DNA of 64,000 nucleotides from Podospora bellae-mahoneyi (GCF_035222275.1 NW_026946359.1:248001-312000); one strand, 5' to 3'; shown: positions 33,496-45,526, counted from the first letter of the stretch. A program made the numbers and translations. The notes: generated by a model not told the origin, from the sequence alone.

Positions 33496-35086
33496 TTAAA
33501 GAGCATCAGCTTTCTCCAAAATTCCCAATGCTCCGCCAACAAGATGTAAACTGCCTGTGATGAGTGCTTGTACCTTGCTGCCGTCTTCTCCCTCAGAATT
33601 TGCCAACCCTCTCGCAGTGTTGATGGCTTCCTCAATGCTAGATATCACTAGAATCTTGGCAGATGTGTCGAGTGATGCCCATTTCTCAGCAAATATACGT
33701 TGCTGGGTCATTTTCTCAATGTCAGCTGGGTTGTACTGGTGATTCACAAAGTCTGGTTGAGGTTAGCCATGAGCTTTGTCCAAAATTGTGGTGCAGGGGA
33801 CTATACCTCTCTTATAGCCCGTCGTGGCATATGTGACATTCGTGCAGAAGATGACATGCTGGAACCCTTGACCTGTCGAATCGGCGTTCTTCACAGTGTT
33901 GCATAGTCCGTCCAGGAAGTCGACGGCCTCGTTCCGCCCTTGTTGGTTGAATATTAAAACTTTTGGTCCCTTGCCCTCAGTCTTGGTTTCCTCAACGAAC
34001 CACCTCGCCGCCATCTTCAAGCTATCCACGGTGTGCGCACCGTCCACGTGCCAAATAATATTGTCCTCTTCTTTGACCTCACACCGTCCCCTCCAAACGA
34101 CTTGTTCTATCCCATCAACAAACTCACTTGGCAATGCCGCCGCATCCGGCTTAAAATCGGGATCCAGCTTTTTCAGCGCCGTCTCAGCCAAAGCAATTGC
34201 GAGCGTAGCATTCTTCTTCTGGAAATTCGCATCGGGCCTAACTCTCACGCCTTGGAGCCTTTGATCGACCTCGAGGACCTTCAGATCGACACCCTTCTCC
34301 TCCGCTCTCTTCTTGAGCACCTCGGCAGCAGAACCGACCTGCTCGATGGTGAAACCAGGGCTGCCTTTCTTCAAGATTCCTGCCTTGTGCCACGCGATCT
34401 TATCAACTGTGTCGCCCAACACATAGACATGGTCAATGCCCAATGTGCTGATGCCGCTCGCCACAGGCCGCTCCACCACATTCGTGGCATCGTACTCGCC
34501 CCCTATTCCCGTCTCATAAATGGCAACGTCGACGCCTTCCGACAGGTAGACATGGTAGCTCATGAGAGTCAGGTACCGCGCGTAGATCGGTTTCGTGCCA
34601 GGCTCGACGAGATCAGTCGCAACTGTGCTGTTGTCCTCTAGCCTGTCCCAGACCTCGAAGAAATACCTTGCAAACATCTCCTCTGAAATCGGCCGAGAAT
34701 TGATTCGTATCCTTTCGCGGACTGCGATCAAATGTGGGCTGGTGAATAAGCCAACCTTTTTTGGAATCCCTTTCGTCTGGTGCCATTTTGACAAGATGGA
34801 ATCGACAAAAGCACACGTGCTTCCCTTCCCCTTGGTGCCAGCAACGTGCACGATGTTGAGCTTTTCGAGATCAGATGATGTCGAGTAACCTATCCGGGCC
34901 AAATAGCCTCTCATTTCCTGGACGGAGTTCGCATCGGGGCGAATGCCTGCTTTCCGGCGGGCCTCAATGACAGCGAAGGGGGTCTGGAGGGTGTTGAGGG
35001 TGTCGATTGCGTCCTTTATTTACCGGTTAGTGAATGATGATCGCAGGATGGAGATGGCAGTTTACATTATATGTTCTGGACGCCAT
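33496..35086 (-). CDS. Folylpolyglutamate synthase (first of two)
   Basis: Minus-strand exons 35086-35066, 35013-33807 and 33752-33496 (introns 52 and 54 nt, both with CTAAC branch points) give 494 residues. Exon 1 encodes only MASRTYN; exon 2 continues DAIDTLNTLQTPFAVIEARR. The Mur-ligase-like ATP loop is VHVAGTKGKGSTCAF; further family marks are VGLFTSPHLIAVRERIRIN, IGGEYDATNV, LGIDHVYVLGDTVDKIAWHK and WHVDGAHTVDSL. The enzyme adds glutamates to tetrahydrofolates, keeping them in the cell or organelle and supporting one-carbon and methionine synthesis. No clear mitochondrial presequence. The next gene upstream is a paralogue on the same strand. Confidence 0.93.
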
Positions 35087-35696
35087 CTCTGAAAAGTGTT
35101 GCCGCCGGTAGCTGACAAGAATTGAGATGAGGGTATTCCTTGTGGTGGTGGACTTGAAAGATGTCGTCGGTAAACCGCCGAAGATTGCTTTTCGCTTCAG
35201 CACATGATGCATTGAGGTCGAGTCTGAATATCGGTTGTGGATGTGGGTTTATCACCGACTTCTTATCTTGTATAATTTGATGATGGTTCACATATAATTC
35301 CCGAATTAAGCGCAAGATAAAATGAAGACGGATGTGGGATAGTGCGACAAGATGCTGGAAGCGGAATACTCCGGGTTGCTTCGGCCCCCGAACATCGGCG
35401 TTGGTGCAGACGTCAGAGGCCCACTTATGTTGCAACTGCCGTCTATATCGGACGGAACAACAAAGCTGCCGGACTTGGTGAGGGTGAGACCCGACGTTCC
35501 GGTCTTTTATTATTTACCTTCAACTTATACTTGTATCAGACAACCAAACGACAGGCCTGAGAATGTTATTCTAGTAGGATAGCTTTGAGAATTTATACTT
35601 AGGGACTTCCTGTCCAAACTTCGCATCTTCTCCGGTGTCACATCCTGAAAGCTCGTCCGCGTACGGGCATGATTTCGCTGTTGGATGAACCCCAAT
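35087..35696. other. Spacer between the two folylpolyglutamate synthase genes
   Basis: About 610 nt holding the 3' flank of one copy and the promoter of the other. No other gene supported. Confidence 0.5.
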
Positions 35697-37382
35697 CTAT
35701 GCACTGATTCTCTTCAAGACAGTCCCAACAAGATGGAAACTTCCCGTCGCCAGCACCCGGCACTCCTTTCCTTCCGCTCTTGCCTTTGCTGTCAAATATT
35801 TAACCCCTTCAATAGTCAACTGAACATTGTCGGACACTCTACTTTCCACCTCACCGTTGTACTCCTTCATGATCTCGAGTGCTTTCGTCTGCACACTCAG
35901 GTCTCTCTTCTCGCCTTCCTTTGGCGGTAGCTCTTCGTTTCTCGTGAAAAAAGCATGTGTAAACACCTCCTTTGACCCACTAACTTCCTTCTCCGCGCCC
36001 TTGAGCAACGCAGTAAGCAGTATCTTTGGGTCTCGTTCCTGCTGGTTAAACACCAGAACCCTCAGCCCATCTCCTGCCCTCGAAGCAAACCACTCTCCCA
36101 CACCCGCCAAACTATCCTCTGTATGCGCTCCATCCACAAGCCACTCGGTCCCATTCTTCCCATCCCTTACAACCTCACATCTCCCTCTCAAACTCGCCTC
36201 TCTAAGACCCTTCACAAACTTATCCGGTATATCATCCAGCCCCCACTCCTCATCAACCCCAAACCTCCCTTCAAACTTGTGGCCTGTTTTAACAAGATGC
36301 TCCCGAGCAGCATACACAGCCAAAGCCATATTTCCCTTCTGAAACGGTCCCTGCAACATCCCCCCTTCCACCCCCTTCCACCCCTTCACCTCTTCCTCAC
36401 CAATCTCCACCAATTCCGCCCCCTTTTCCCTCGCCCTCTCCCTCAAAACCTCCCCCACCGTCTCCCGTGGATGCCTAATCGTAAAAGCCTTCACCCCCCG
36501 TTTGAAAATCCCCGCCTTATGCCACGCAATCTTTTCGACAGTATCCCCAAGCATACCAACATGATCAATCCCCAACTGCGTCACCACCGCAGCACTGACA
36601 CTCTCTTCCGTGAGCACATTAGTAGAATCATGCTCCCCCCCAATCCCGCACTCCACCACCGCATCCCTCACCCCCTCGTCCAGAAACGCCCTCAAGGCAA
36701 CAATGGTCAGAAACCGAAAATAAAACGGCTTCGTCCCCGGCCCCTCCAACTCCTCTTCTTTTGCCTCGGCACCAAGCTGCTTCCTCGCCTCCGCAGTCAT
36801 GGTATCCCACACCAGATTGACGTACTTGCCAAACTTCTCCTCATCAATCATCCCTTCTTTTTCCTGTGGCGATAAAAGGGAGATCCGCTCCCTTTGGTCA
36901 ACCAGATGGGGAGAGGTGTACACTCCCACCTTTTGAGTGGGGGGATTGGAGTATTGGGCAAGGATACTCCCCACAAAAGCGCTGACGCTGCCCTTGCCTT
37001 TTGTCCCGGCGACGTGCACGCATTTCAGGCCTGAGGAGGCGATGCTCTCGGGGGAGAGCCCCGCGCGGGAGAGCCAGAAGAGCATTTCGGGGATGGCGGC
37101 CGCGTTGCGGTCTGTGCCGTCTGGCAAGGGGACTGTGAAGAGGGAGGTGATGGCGAGGTTGGATTGGAGGGCGGAGAGCCGGGAAAGGGCTTTTTGGTAA
37201 GAGACAGAGGAGGACATGTTGGGGGTTATGTGGATGGGTCGTCGGGGGTGAGATGAGATGTATGCCGGCAGCGAGAAAGAGGTTGGCACCCTGGATGGGA
37301 TGAAAGATGGTTGCTGGAAGCGGGAATATGTGATGGTGCTGATGGCAGGTTGTCTTGAAAGTGAGCGATAGATAGCTCGCAT
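35697..37382 (-). CDS. Folylpolyglutamate synthase (second of two), possible dual targeting
   Basis: A single exon of 561 residues starts at ATG 37382. Residues 1-54 are Arg/Ser-rich with few acids (MRAIYRSLSRQPAISTITYS...RRPIHITPN), fitting a mitochondrial presequence, and a second Met at residue 55 (MSSSVSYQKALSRL) could start a cytosolic form. The enzyme core has HVAGTKGKGSVSAFV, VGVYTSPHLVDQRERISLL, CGIGGEHDSTNV, QLGIDHVGMLGDTVEKIAWH and WLVDGAHTEDSL. Yeast and animal enzymes are known to use cytosolic and mitochondrial forms; that the two starts do this here is inference. It shares family but not gene structure with its intron-bearing neighbour, so the pair is not a very recent duplicate. 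Confidence 0.93.
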   Translation of the reverse strand: MRAIYRSLSRQPAISTITYSRFQQPSFIPSRVPTSFSLPAYISSHPRRPIHITPNMSSSVSYQKALSRLSALQSNLAITSLFTVPLPDGTDRNAAAIPEMLFWLSRAGLSPESIASSGLKCVHVAGTKGKGSVSAFVGSILAQYSNPPTQKVGVYTSPHLVDQRERISLLSPQEKEGMIDEEKFGKYVNLVWDTMTAEARKQLGAEAKEEELEGPGTKPFYFRFLTIVALRAFLDEGVRDAVVECGIGGEHDSTNVLTEESVSAAVVTQLGIDHVGMLGDTVEKIAWHKAGIFKRGVKAFTIRHPRETVGEVLRERAREKGAELVEIGEEEVKGWKGVEGGMLQGPFQKGNMALAVYAAREHLVKTGHKFEGRFGVDEEWGLDDIPDKFVKGLREASLRGRCEVVRDGKNGTEWLVDGAHTEDSLAGVGEWFASRAGDGLRVLVFNQQERDPKILLTALLKGAEKEVSGSKEVFTHAFFTRNEELPPKEGEKRDLSVQTKALEIMKEYNGEVESRVSDNVQLTIEGVKYLTAKARAEGKECRVLATGSFHLVGTVLKRISA

Positions 37383-37969
37383 TCTCAGTTGAGGTTCGGC
37401 GACATTCGGCTGTGAGTGAGAGCTCAGGTGAAATCTGACCGGGCTGATGTGTCACTGTAGGAATTGCTCAGTCGGTCCGGACCGGAGTAAGACTGTGAAA
37501 CATATCAGGATAATGTTCTCGCCTCATTGATTTCAATCTCACTACTTACGATACCAAAATCAATCAATAGGCCAAAAGTATCAATCTTCGGCTTGATGTG
37601 ATGAAAGATGAAAGAATATGATCAAGTCGAGATTGATCACCACATAAAAGCGGGTCACTCCGAAATGCGGCTCTAAAGAGAAGCACAATGCAGGGGCGCA
37701 ACAAGAACTGCGAGCAACTAAAAAAAAGGGAAAAAATCAGGAATATGTAGGAAGAGTCAGCCATTCTGAAATTCTAGCTGGCTGAAAGGTGAAAGAAACT
37801 ATACCGCAACCACACAGCAACGGCACATCACATACATGGTATCAACACAAGCCACTCTATTGAATACTTAATACAATCCGGCCTAGCTATCCTTCCACGG
37901 TGTAGACGCGGTCTAAACAAGGCCAATGTACACAACAAAAGAAAAATTTTGACGTCCCGTTGGTCCCTT
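37383..37969. other. Intergenic, no gene seen
   Basis: Promoter of the second folylpolyglutamate synthase gene and 3' flank of MIC60; no other supported feature. Confidence 0.5.
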
Positions 37970-40123
37970 TTACTCCACCTTCAAACTTTGCAGTCTGGCC
38001 TCGGTTGTGATGACCTATCATATTCATTAGTAAAATTGTGTTGCATAGCTTGCCAAAGGAAAATAACTTACGTCCAAAGCCTGCTGCACCTCCAACACCT
38101 TGCGCACCTCGCTCAGCCAGTCCCTGCTCAGCGTCTTGGCCCACCCACCAAGGGTGTTCATCTCACGCGCCGCGTTGTCAAGGTCGCCCTCCTCCAAGAA
38201 GGTCTGAGTGCGGGTAAGAATACTCTCAACATCGTCACCGGCCGCCAAGCCCTGCTTCTTGAACATCACCTTGCTCAAGAGGTAGCTAGAGGCGTGGCTA
38301 GCGACACCAGCATCCTCGGGAAGAAGAGACGCCTTGCGCACCTCGGCGGCAACGCGGCGGAATCTGTCAATCAGCTCGGCGGAAGTAGAAATACCGCGCT
38401 GGTAAGCAGAAGGGTGGATGGATGCGATGGCCGCATCGACAACCGGGTCGTCAGCGGCGATCTCCTTGAGAGCGACAAGCTCCTTGATGAATGGCCGGGG
38501 GTGGTGGGCATCCTCCAAGCTGGCACGGACGGCCTCAACAGCGACGTGGAGTTGTTGGGTGCGCAGGTTGGTGTCAACGACCTCGTTCAAACCAGTAGTA
38601 AGCTTCTCGAGCTCAGAGACAGCCCTGGAGAGAGACTCGATACGGCCAAGACGTCCTTCACGCTCCTCCTCGACATGCTTCTTGATGTCCCGAGAAAACT
38701 GACGCTGCAGTTCGACAGCTTGCTCCAAAAGTTTATTCTGGAGCTTCTGCTCAGAAAGTTTCTGCTCACGCTCCTGAATCAGCTTGATCTTGTCGTCGTA
38801 GTTGTGCTTCAATCTCTCAACCTCAGCCTCAAACTCCTGACGCCACTGCTGCTCCTGGGCCAGCATGATAGCCTCCAAACGAGACACAAGGTCGTTGGCA
38901 TGCTTGTCGAATGAGTCGATGCGGGCCTTGACCTGCTTGGCAGCCTCTTCCTCCGCGGCAGACTTGATGCTGAGAATTCTCTCTCCGACTTTGCTGACCT
39001 CATCCTTGGCCTTCCAGATGGTCTGGGAGTACTTGTCGGCGGCACCGTCGTAGTTGATCACCGTGATGATGTCGTTGAGCATATGAACCAATTGTTGAAC
39101 GATGGCATCGTCGGCATGGGGAACAGACAGAGGATCGATTGGCGAAGCAGGGGGCCACACAGAAGGCTCGTTGACATCAGGGGCCCTGAACTCCTTGGGC
39201 TTGGAAGAAGTAGCGGCAGACGGGATCACAGCAACCTCCTCCTTCTTCTCTTCCACACCCTTGGCCTTCTTCTCTAGAGCCGCATCCTTGGCTTCGACCT
39301 TGGGAAGAGCCGCAGTCTCCTTCTTGGCCTTGGTTACAGCAGCAGGCTCGGGCTTGACGATATCCTTGACAGTGTCCTTGACGGCGTCCTTCGCAGCAAC
39401 AACCTTTTGGGCCACACCGCTCGACTGGCGGCCGGCATGGTCACCATCGGCCACCCTCCATGACGCACCGCTCTGGGCTGGGATACTGACTTGCTCGCTG
39501 GCCGTATCGGCCCGTCTGCCGGTTACCCGGTTCGTAACGTTGGGGAAGCGTTTCCTAAAGTCGAGCTCCTCAAGGTACAGAACGGCCTCCTCGCCGTAGG
39601 GGATATATTGGGTGAAGAAGTCGTGGAAGTTGTCATTGATGCGGGAGTACCAAACGCCGCCACCAAACCCGAGGACACCGAGAAGTACGAGCTTCAGGAG
39701 GAAGTTGCGAAGTCTGCGGAAGAAGCCCTTCTTCTTGGGGACGATCGGAGCGACGGGAGGAGGAGGAGGGGGTACAACGGCGGGGCCAGGGGCCGGTGGT
39801 GTCAAGGGTGCTTGCTCGGGAGTAATCGTCGCGGCGGGGGTAGTCTGGGGAGGAGGTGGTGGGGGAGTTGCTGGGGCAGTAAGGGTCTCAGCGGCGGGAA
39901 GCTTTGCTTCGTCGACGAGGGGCTTGGCATAGAATCTCTAGATGCAAACAGAAGGGTTTAGTTAGCTTCCCCTTGCAACCGGTTCTAATACTTGAAAATG
40001 AGGTCATACCTGACCCGAGACAACCGCACGTCGGGCTGCGGAAGCCTGCCATTGGCGCCCGGCAACGGCAGCCGCAGGCCTGCTGCCCAGCGCCCTCACT
40101 GATCGTATCGATGTACGCAACAT
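37970..40123 (-). CDS. MIC60: MICOS complex subunit MIC60 (mitofilin)
   Basis: Minus-strand exons 40123-40010, 39937-38072 and 38014-37970 (introns 72 and 57 nt) give 674 residues. Exon 1 is a mitochondrial presequence (MLRTSIRSVRALGSRPAAAV...). A Pro-rich stretch leads to the single inner-membrane segment (LLKLVLLGVLGFGGGVWYS), then a Lys/Ala/Glu-rich linker, long coiled coils (about 330-480), and the C-terminal mitofilin domain. The last exon encodes only VITTEARLQSLKVE, the expected family end, and is easily missed. MIC60 shapes crista junctions and contacts the outer membrane, including the SAM complex; SAM37 is encoded at 61145-62437. Confidence 0.95.
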
Positions 40124-41182
40124 GAGGGAGATGGAGTGGCCGGTTCGGCGCAATTGGGAGGGTTAGACGTGGTGTTTTGGGGGAAGAATGCTGAGCAAAA
40201 AAGAGCTCGGCAAAGTTCCGGGAAGAAAGCTGCGGGCCACAGCGAGAATCCTGGCGACAGAGTCTTGGCACCCTATCAGCTGTGCGTTGCAAACGGGACT
40301 TCCACAACATACACTTTTTTTTTGGCAGCCTCACACGCCTTCGATACCCGTGCGCCAGATACTGTATTTTACACTTTAAGTATAACTTACCCGTAACCTT
40401 TAACGTATAAATATATTATATATAGCTATGTAGCCCTACTTACAACGATTATTTTGTAAGTATTAATTCTTATGCGCGGATGATGCCCGTGTTAAAATCG
40501 ATTAAAAACGAAATCTAATTATTTTTGGTTTCCTGGCCCGAGCGGCTATGAAGAAGTCTCACTGGCCAAAAAAGCATGGTTTGGTGGAAGTCTGGTTTGC
40601 AACGCACAGAGGTCCCGTCACGAAATGACATCCGACATCAGCACACCTACCACACTTTGAATGATACAATTATATGGGATGAATAGCTCGTTTTTTAAAG
40701 ACCAAAACAAGTTGAAAGATACGCTTTGCATTATACTCACGCCTGTATACCCGTCCCCTCTAGTCCCTGCCGGCACCGCATCTGTCACTGAATTACCGCG
40801 GCCGTTGCAAGCTGCTGCTTCTATCTGTCTGCATACCATACTGTACAGCGAAATGCGCCAGTCCGGCTCTCCCACACCAGGTGGCCTACCTACGCTTTCT
40901 CCTCGACCATGGTGCCGAGAAAAACACACCCGTTAAAAAACAAATCCCATAAGAAAGATGAGGTATTTAAAAAAGCAACACTAGTACCCTCCTCCCAACA
41001 ATACTCCGATCAAAGATGTGTGTGTGTGTGTGTGTGTGAATGTCGATGTCCCTGTCCCCGTTCAACAAAAGCCCAGATTAGCCCCAAACTGCTCTATATT
41101 CTTCCTCTGACATCCACTGCCGGTCATACCCCTGAGTCCTTGAATATGCTTCTAACCGTGTGGTTTCAAGAACCGTCTCTCA
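40124..41182. other. Intergenic with AT-rich block and (GT)n
   Basis: About 1.06 kb without a supported gene. 40375-40530 is much richer in A/T than its surroundings (ATAAATATATTATATATAG), as in old mutated repeats, but I see no element structure. A (TG)n tract of about 10 units lies near 41018-41038. Confidence 0.45.
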
Positions 41183-41956
41183 TCAGCACGCGCAGGGCCC
41201 ACCGGCTTGCGTGTTGGCTCCTTCGGGAGCAAGACTGACTCCGGGCCGCTGACCAGGCCGGGCATGTCTCGGCCCAACCTGATCAAGTGGAAGTTTCTTG
41301 GCAATAGCAGTAAACAACTCTTGAACGTTCTCGGCAGTCTTTGCGGATGTCTCAAAGAAGAGAAGGCCGGCTTCCTTTGCGTAGGCCTCGGCTTCGGCGG
41401 TAGGGATGGCGCGCTTGTCTGGTTGCTCCGTCACCAAATCCAACTTGTTTCCGGCAAGGGCGATGATGATGTTCTCGTTGGCTTGTCGTTGGAGTTCCTT
41501 CACCCACGACTTGGCCTTGTCGAGCGACGCCTACAGCAGTTCGGTTAGTCAGGGATGCTTCCAAAGAAGGGAGGATCCTAAACGTACGGCTTGCGTGATA
41601 TCATAGACAACAACGGCGCAGTTTGCATTCCTGTAGTACATGGGAGCGAGGGACTTGTAACGTTCCTGGCCAGCGGTATCCCAAATCTCAAACTTGACAG
41701 TCGTGTTCTCGTCGAGCGAAATGGTCTGTGTTAAGAAGGCGGCACCAATAGTGGATTCCCTGTAGGAGTCAAATTGATCCTATCATCTTTCAGTCAGTTG
41801 TGTCCGGAACCTGCAGTATCCGACAGCCCGGCTCACCTTGACGAAGCGCAATACTATCGAGCTCTTTCCCACAGCAGATTCACCTAACAAGACCAACTTG
41901 AACTGCGCGAAGCGGTTGCTCATGCCGCGAGCGCCAGGGGGTCCTCGGGAAGCCAT
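41183..41956 (-). CDS. Rab5-family GTPase (Vps21/Ypt5-like)
   Basis: Minus-strand exons 41956-41837, 41779-41588 and 41530-41183 (two 57-nt introns) give 219 residues. P-loop GESAVGKSS, switch I/G2 [14 protein letters not shown] (the Rab5-type sequence), G3 [19 protein letters not shown]4 GNKLD, G5 ETSAKT. The tail is unusually Pro/Gly-rich and ends GGPCAC, a C-x-C prenylation motif. Rab5 proteins drive early-endosome fusion and recruit PI3-kinase and tethering factors. It is divergent from the phosphoinositide phosphatase gene at 42822, with 865 nt between them. Confidence 0.95.
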
Positions 41957-42821
41957 GGTGAATGTGGTGATATGGTGTACGTTGGCTGTGGTTTGGGTGA
42001 TGCAAAAGTCAAAGACCAAACCGTCGTTGACCGTTGATGGGACCTGCTGACAAGGCGGCGTTCGCTGCCAAGGAAGGTTACGGCGGGCGCTGGCGAAATG
42101 ACAATGCGCGGCGGGGACTCGAGTTTCGCGGGTCGGTGTTCGCGGGGGTTCTCGATAAACGCTGGAGAGACTTGTCGAGACAAAGGGTGCTCGCCGAGTT
42201 GACTGGAGTTGGATGCTGAAATGTGGTTGCCTCGAGTGATACCACGGGACCAAGAATTGGGGAAATCAGTCAAGAGCTGGGGCTGGTTGGCAGAGGTCGT
42301 TGAGAGCAATGAGCGCAACCAGCCGGGGTCCTGGCCAATGTCAGTGCTTTCAGCGCTCAGCGGCGGCGCATGCACACGTCAGGTCGCCCGATAGGCGCAG
42401 ATGCCACCCCGAGGTCTGTGCAGATTTCCACGTGATAGAAGCGGCAACTTTGGTTACGTCGCCATCCTTGCCAGCCGGTCGCGGCAGATGCCAGTGGGCC
42501 ATTAAATGCCACAGTGCGAATGCGACTCGTGTCACGCAGATTAGGGAGAGCTTGGGAGAGCTGGCACCAAAAGGGCAGAGCAGCAACGCCTCCTGTTGGT
42601 CGCCTCTGGCTGGGATGTCATCACTTTGGATGAGGCTCGAGATTTCCATAATTAGATGACATGTTTCAACACCGACTCTGAAGCTGCACAAAATTGACGA
42701 TCTGCAGCAACCGTTCCTTCGTTTAGACACCTCGATCGCTATCTGCACCTGCATGACGACCAAGAAATAAAAAGATAATAGCTTCGATTCCGTCGTTTGG
42801 CGGCGCATCCTCTTGTCCAAC
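41957..42821. promoter_or_regulatory. Divergent promoter region, Rab5-like and SAC1 genes
   Basis: 865 nt between two divergent start codons, so it must carry both promoters. Short frames here lack support. No motif could be assigned. Confidence 0.5.
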
Positions 42822-45071
42822 ATGACGCTCCCTTTCCGCGATATCAACGTCCAGACGGCGTCTGATGCCTACATCTTTACTTCGCCCTCGAGCCCCAATG
42901 CACCAGCTCTCGCTATCGACCGCCCAACTGGCGATATCCGTCTTCTTGATGCTTCCTTACTTTCCGGGAAGCGCGTCTCGCGCATTACCAGCATTGCCGG
43001 TATCCTGGGCGTGATCCAGCTGCGGTTAGGTGAGCTTCTTTATGATGGTTGCGGAGGGTTTGGGTGCGAAGAGCTTGTTACTGACTATGGTTGTGAAGAC
43101 AAGTACATCATCATCATCACAAAAGCCCAACCCGTCGGTCGTCTGCGAGGGCATATGGTCTACAAGGTTGTTTCGACAGATATCCTGCCCCTCCGCGAAA
43201 GACAAGTCAGCGACCCCGATGAGGACCGCTTCCTCAGCCTTCTCCGCGGCTTCATCAAGCCCGGGCCAATGTACTTCTCGTACTCTGTCGATATTACCAA
43301 CAGCTTCCAGCGCCAAGCGCAACAGGACGCCGAGAGCCCGCTCTGGAAGCGTGCTGACGACCGCTTCTTTTGGAACCGCTTCATCCAGTCCGACCTGATC
43401 AACTTCCGCAACAGTGGCGGCCGCGGTCAGCCTGCTCCTCAGCCAAACATCGACCCTTATATCCTCCCGGTCATCTTTGGCATGCTCGAGATCCATCCAA
43501 CAACGTTCAAGGGCACCCCTTTAACGATTGCGCTCATTTCCCGTCGCTCCCGCCACCGCGCTGGAACCCGTTATTTTACCCGTGGTCTCGATGACCAAGG
43601 CCACGCCGCCAACTACAACGAAACCGAACAGGTTGTCATTCTTAACGACCACACCACCGGTCTTGGCGGCTCGTCATGGCAGCAACAACAAAAGTCATCC
43701 TCTCTCGCCGACGGTGTAGGCAAGGAGATGCAAATCCTCTCCTACGTCCAAACCCGCGGCAGCGTCCCCGCCTACTGGGCTGAAATCAACACCCTAAAGT
43801 ACACCCCCAAGATCCAGATCCGCGCCATCGAAGCTGCCTACCCAGCCGCCAAAGCCCACTTTGACGAACAGATCCGCATCTACGGCGACAACTACCTGGT
43901 AAACCTTGTCAACCAAAAGGGCCGCGAAGTCCCCGTCAAGGAGGCCTACGAGAAGGTAGTAGAGATGCTCGTCTCTCGGCCCAAAGAACACGTCCAGGGC
44001 GACCAGCGGACTGACGAGAAGTTCCACACCATCGAGACAGCCGAGAAGAAATCCCAGTTTGACAGGCTGCACTACATCTACTTTGACTTTCACGCCGAGA
44101 CCAAGGGGTTGCAGATGCACCGCGCCCAGCTGCTTATCGACCGGATGCGCGAGGCGCTCGTGGCCCAGCAGTACTTCCGTGCTAGTGTTGACTCTACCCC
44201 CGGTAACAACAACAAGACCGACGGCGGGAGGTTGGACGTCCGGTCGCTGCAGACGAGTGTAGTGAGGACAAACTGCATGGATTGTCTGGACAGGACGAAC
44301 GTGGTACAGTCTATGCTTGCTCGGTGGACGCTGGACAGGATGTTTATTGATCTTGGCTTGCTGGCTAGGGGGAGCAGGTTCGCGGATGAAGACGCGGCGT
44401 TTGAGCTGATGTTCCGAAATATGTGGGCTGATAATGCGGATGTGGTGTCGAATGCGTATTCCGGTACCGGGGCTATGAAGACTGATCTGACGAGAACGGG
44501 CAAGAGGACCAAGGCTGGTGCGCTGCAGGACGGAAACGTGGCTGTTACGAGATACTGCAAGAACAACTTTTTGGACGGGCCGAGGCAGGATGCGTTTGAT
44601 TTGTTTTTGGGTGTGTATCAACCCAGTGTGGGGGGGGGTCTAGTGTTTGTGGACAGGAGGCCGGTGTTGATCCAGGCGGTGCCGTATATTGCGGCGTTTG
44701 GGCTTTTTTTTGTGCTGATGGGGATGTACTCGCCGAGACTGCCCGACGCGGCCGTGTGGCCGATGAGGTTGTTTATCTTGTTTTGGACGGGGGTGACGGG
44801 GTGGGCGCTGTGGTTTATTTTCAATAACGGGATGCTCTACGTAAGTTTTTTTTCTGTCTCTTTTTGGGACCTGTAATAGTTTGCTGACATACTACAACAG
44901 GTAAACTGGCCCAAACTCAACCCCAGACCTTGGGCAACGGAGGGCTACCACGAGACGATTAGCCGGGTGCGCAAGGACAAGATTCTCGGGCCGCTGGTGG
45001 CCAGGCACGAGAGGGGCTTGTCTGTCGCAAGGTACATCAATGCCGAGGAAGGCAAGAAGAGGATCGAGTAG
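42822..45071 (+). CDS. SAC1: SAC1 phosphoinositide phosphatase
   Basis: Exons 42822-43029, 43099-44840 and 44901-45071 give 706 residues. Intron 1 (69 nt, GTGAGC...TTACTGACT...GAAG) is a multiple of three without stops, so keeping it would add 23 residues between LRL and DKYIIIITK; the spliced form fits the family. Intron 2 (60 nt) is ordinary. The SAC domain ends with the catalytic motif CMDCLDRT in RTNCMDCLDRTN (Cys about 462, CX5R). Two C-terminal membrane segments follow (AVPYIAAFGLFFVLMG and LFILFWTGVTGWALWFI). The enzyme removes phosphate from PI4P at the ER and Golgi. Confidence 0.95.
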
Positions 45072-45526
45072 ACCACACAGCAAGTATCACTTCTTCATGG
45101 CATCGAGGGGGGAACAACACTTGTTTTCTTGGCTTCATTCTTGTACGCCCACCCCCTCGAGCTGGTCTTGTTTCTTTTGTCAGCTTTTTTTTTTGTGAAT
45201 GGACCGCTTTTGAAGGAATTGTTTTAGTACTGGTTAGACTTGTCTTCTTGTTTTGTCTTCGCTTCGCACACAACTACTACTTCGATTCGTATAATAGCCT
45301 GCTGCGGGAAGAGACAACGAGCAAGGGGTTAATCAAAGGTTATTTATTTGGTTGCATTGATGTTGAATACATTCTAGGTCTATCGGATCATTTGATGGGT
45401 TGTATTTTCGAAATTCGCTTGATTTGTATTGTAGGTAGATTTTCAATGGCAAGAGTGTCAAAAGCATTGGACTCAACGATCTGCAAATAGAGTAGATGGA
45501 ACGAGGAGAAAAAATGCAAAAGAATT
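45072..45526. other. Intergenic, no gene seen
   Basis: 3' flank of SAC1 up to the tRNA gene; T-rich in places. No other feature. Confidence 0.5.

Noticed and set aside
36123-36875. A 250-codon plus-strand frame
   Set aside because: Antisense to folylpolyglutamate synthase with Pro/His/Leu-rich nonsense composition.
37949-38914. A 321-codon plus-strand frame
   Set aside because: It is antisense to MIC60 and consists of Leu-rich mirror images of the coiled-coil codons.
43794-44621. A 275-codon minus-strand frame opposite SAC1
   Set aside because: Complement of the conserved SAC domain; no start context, no domain.
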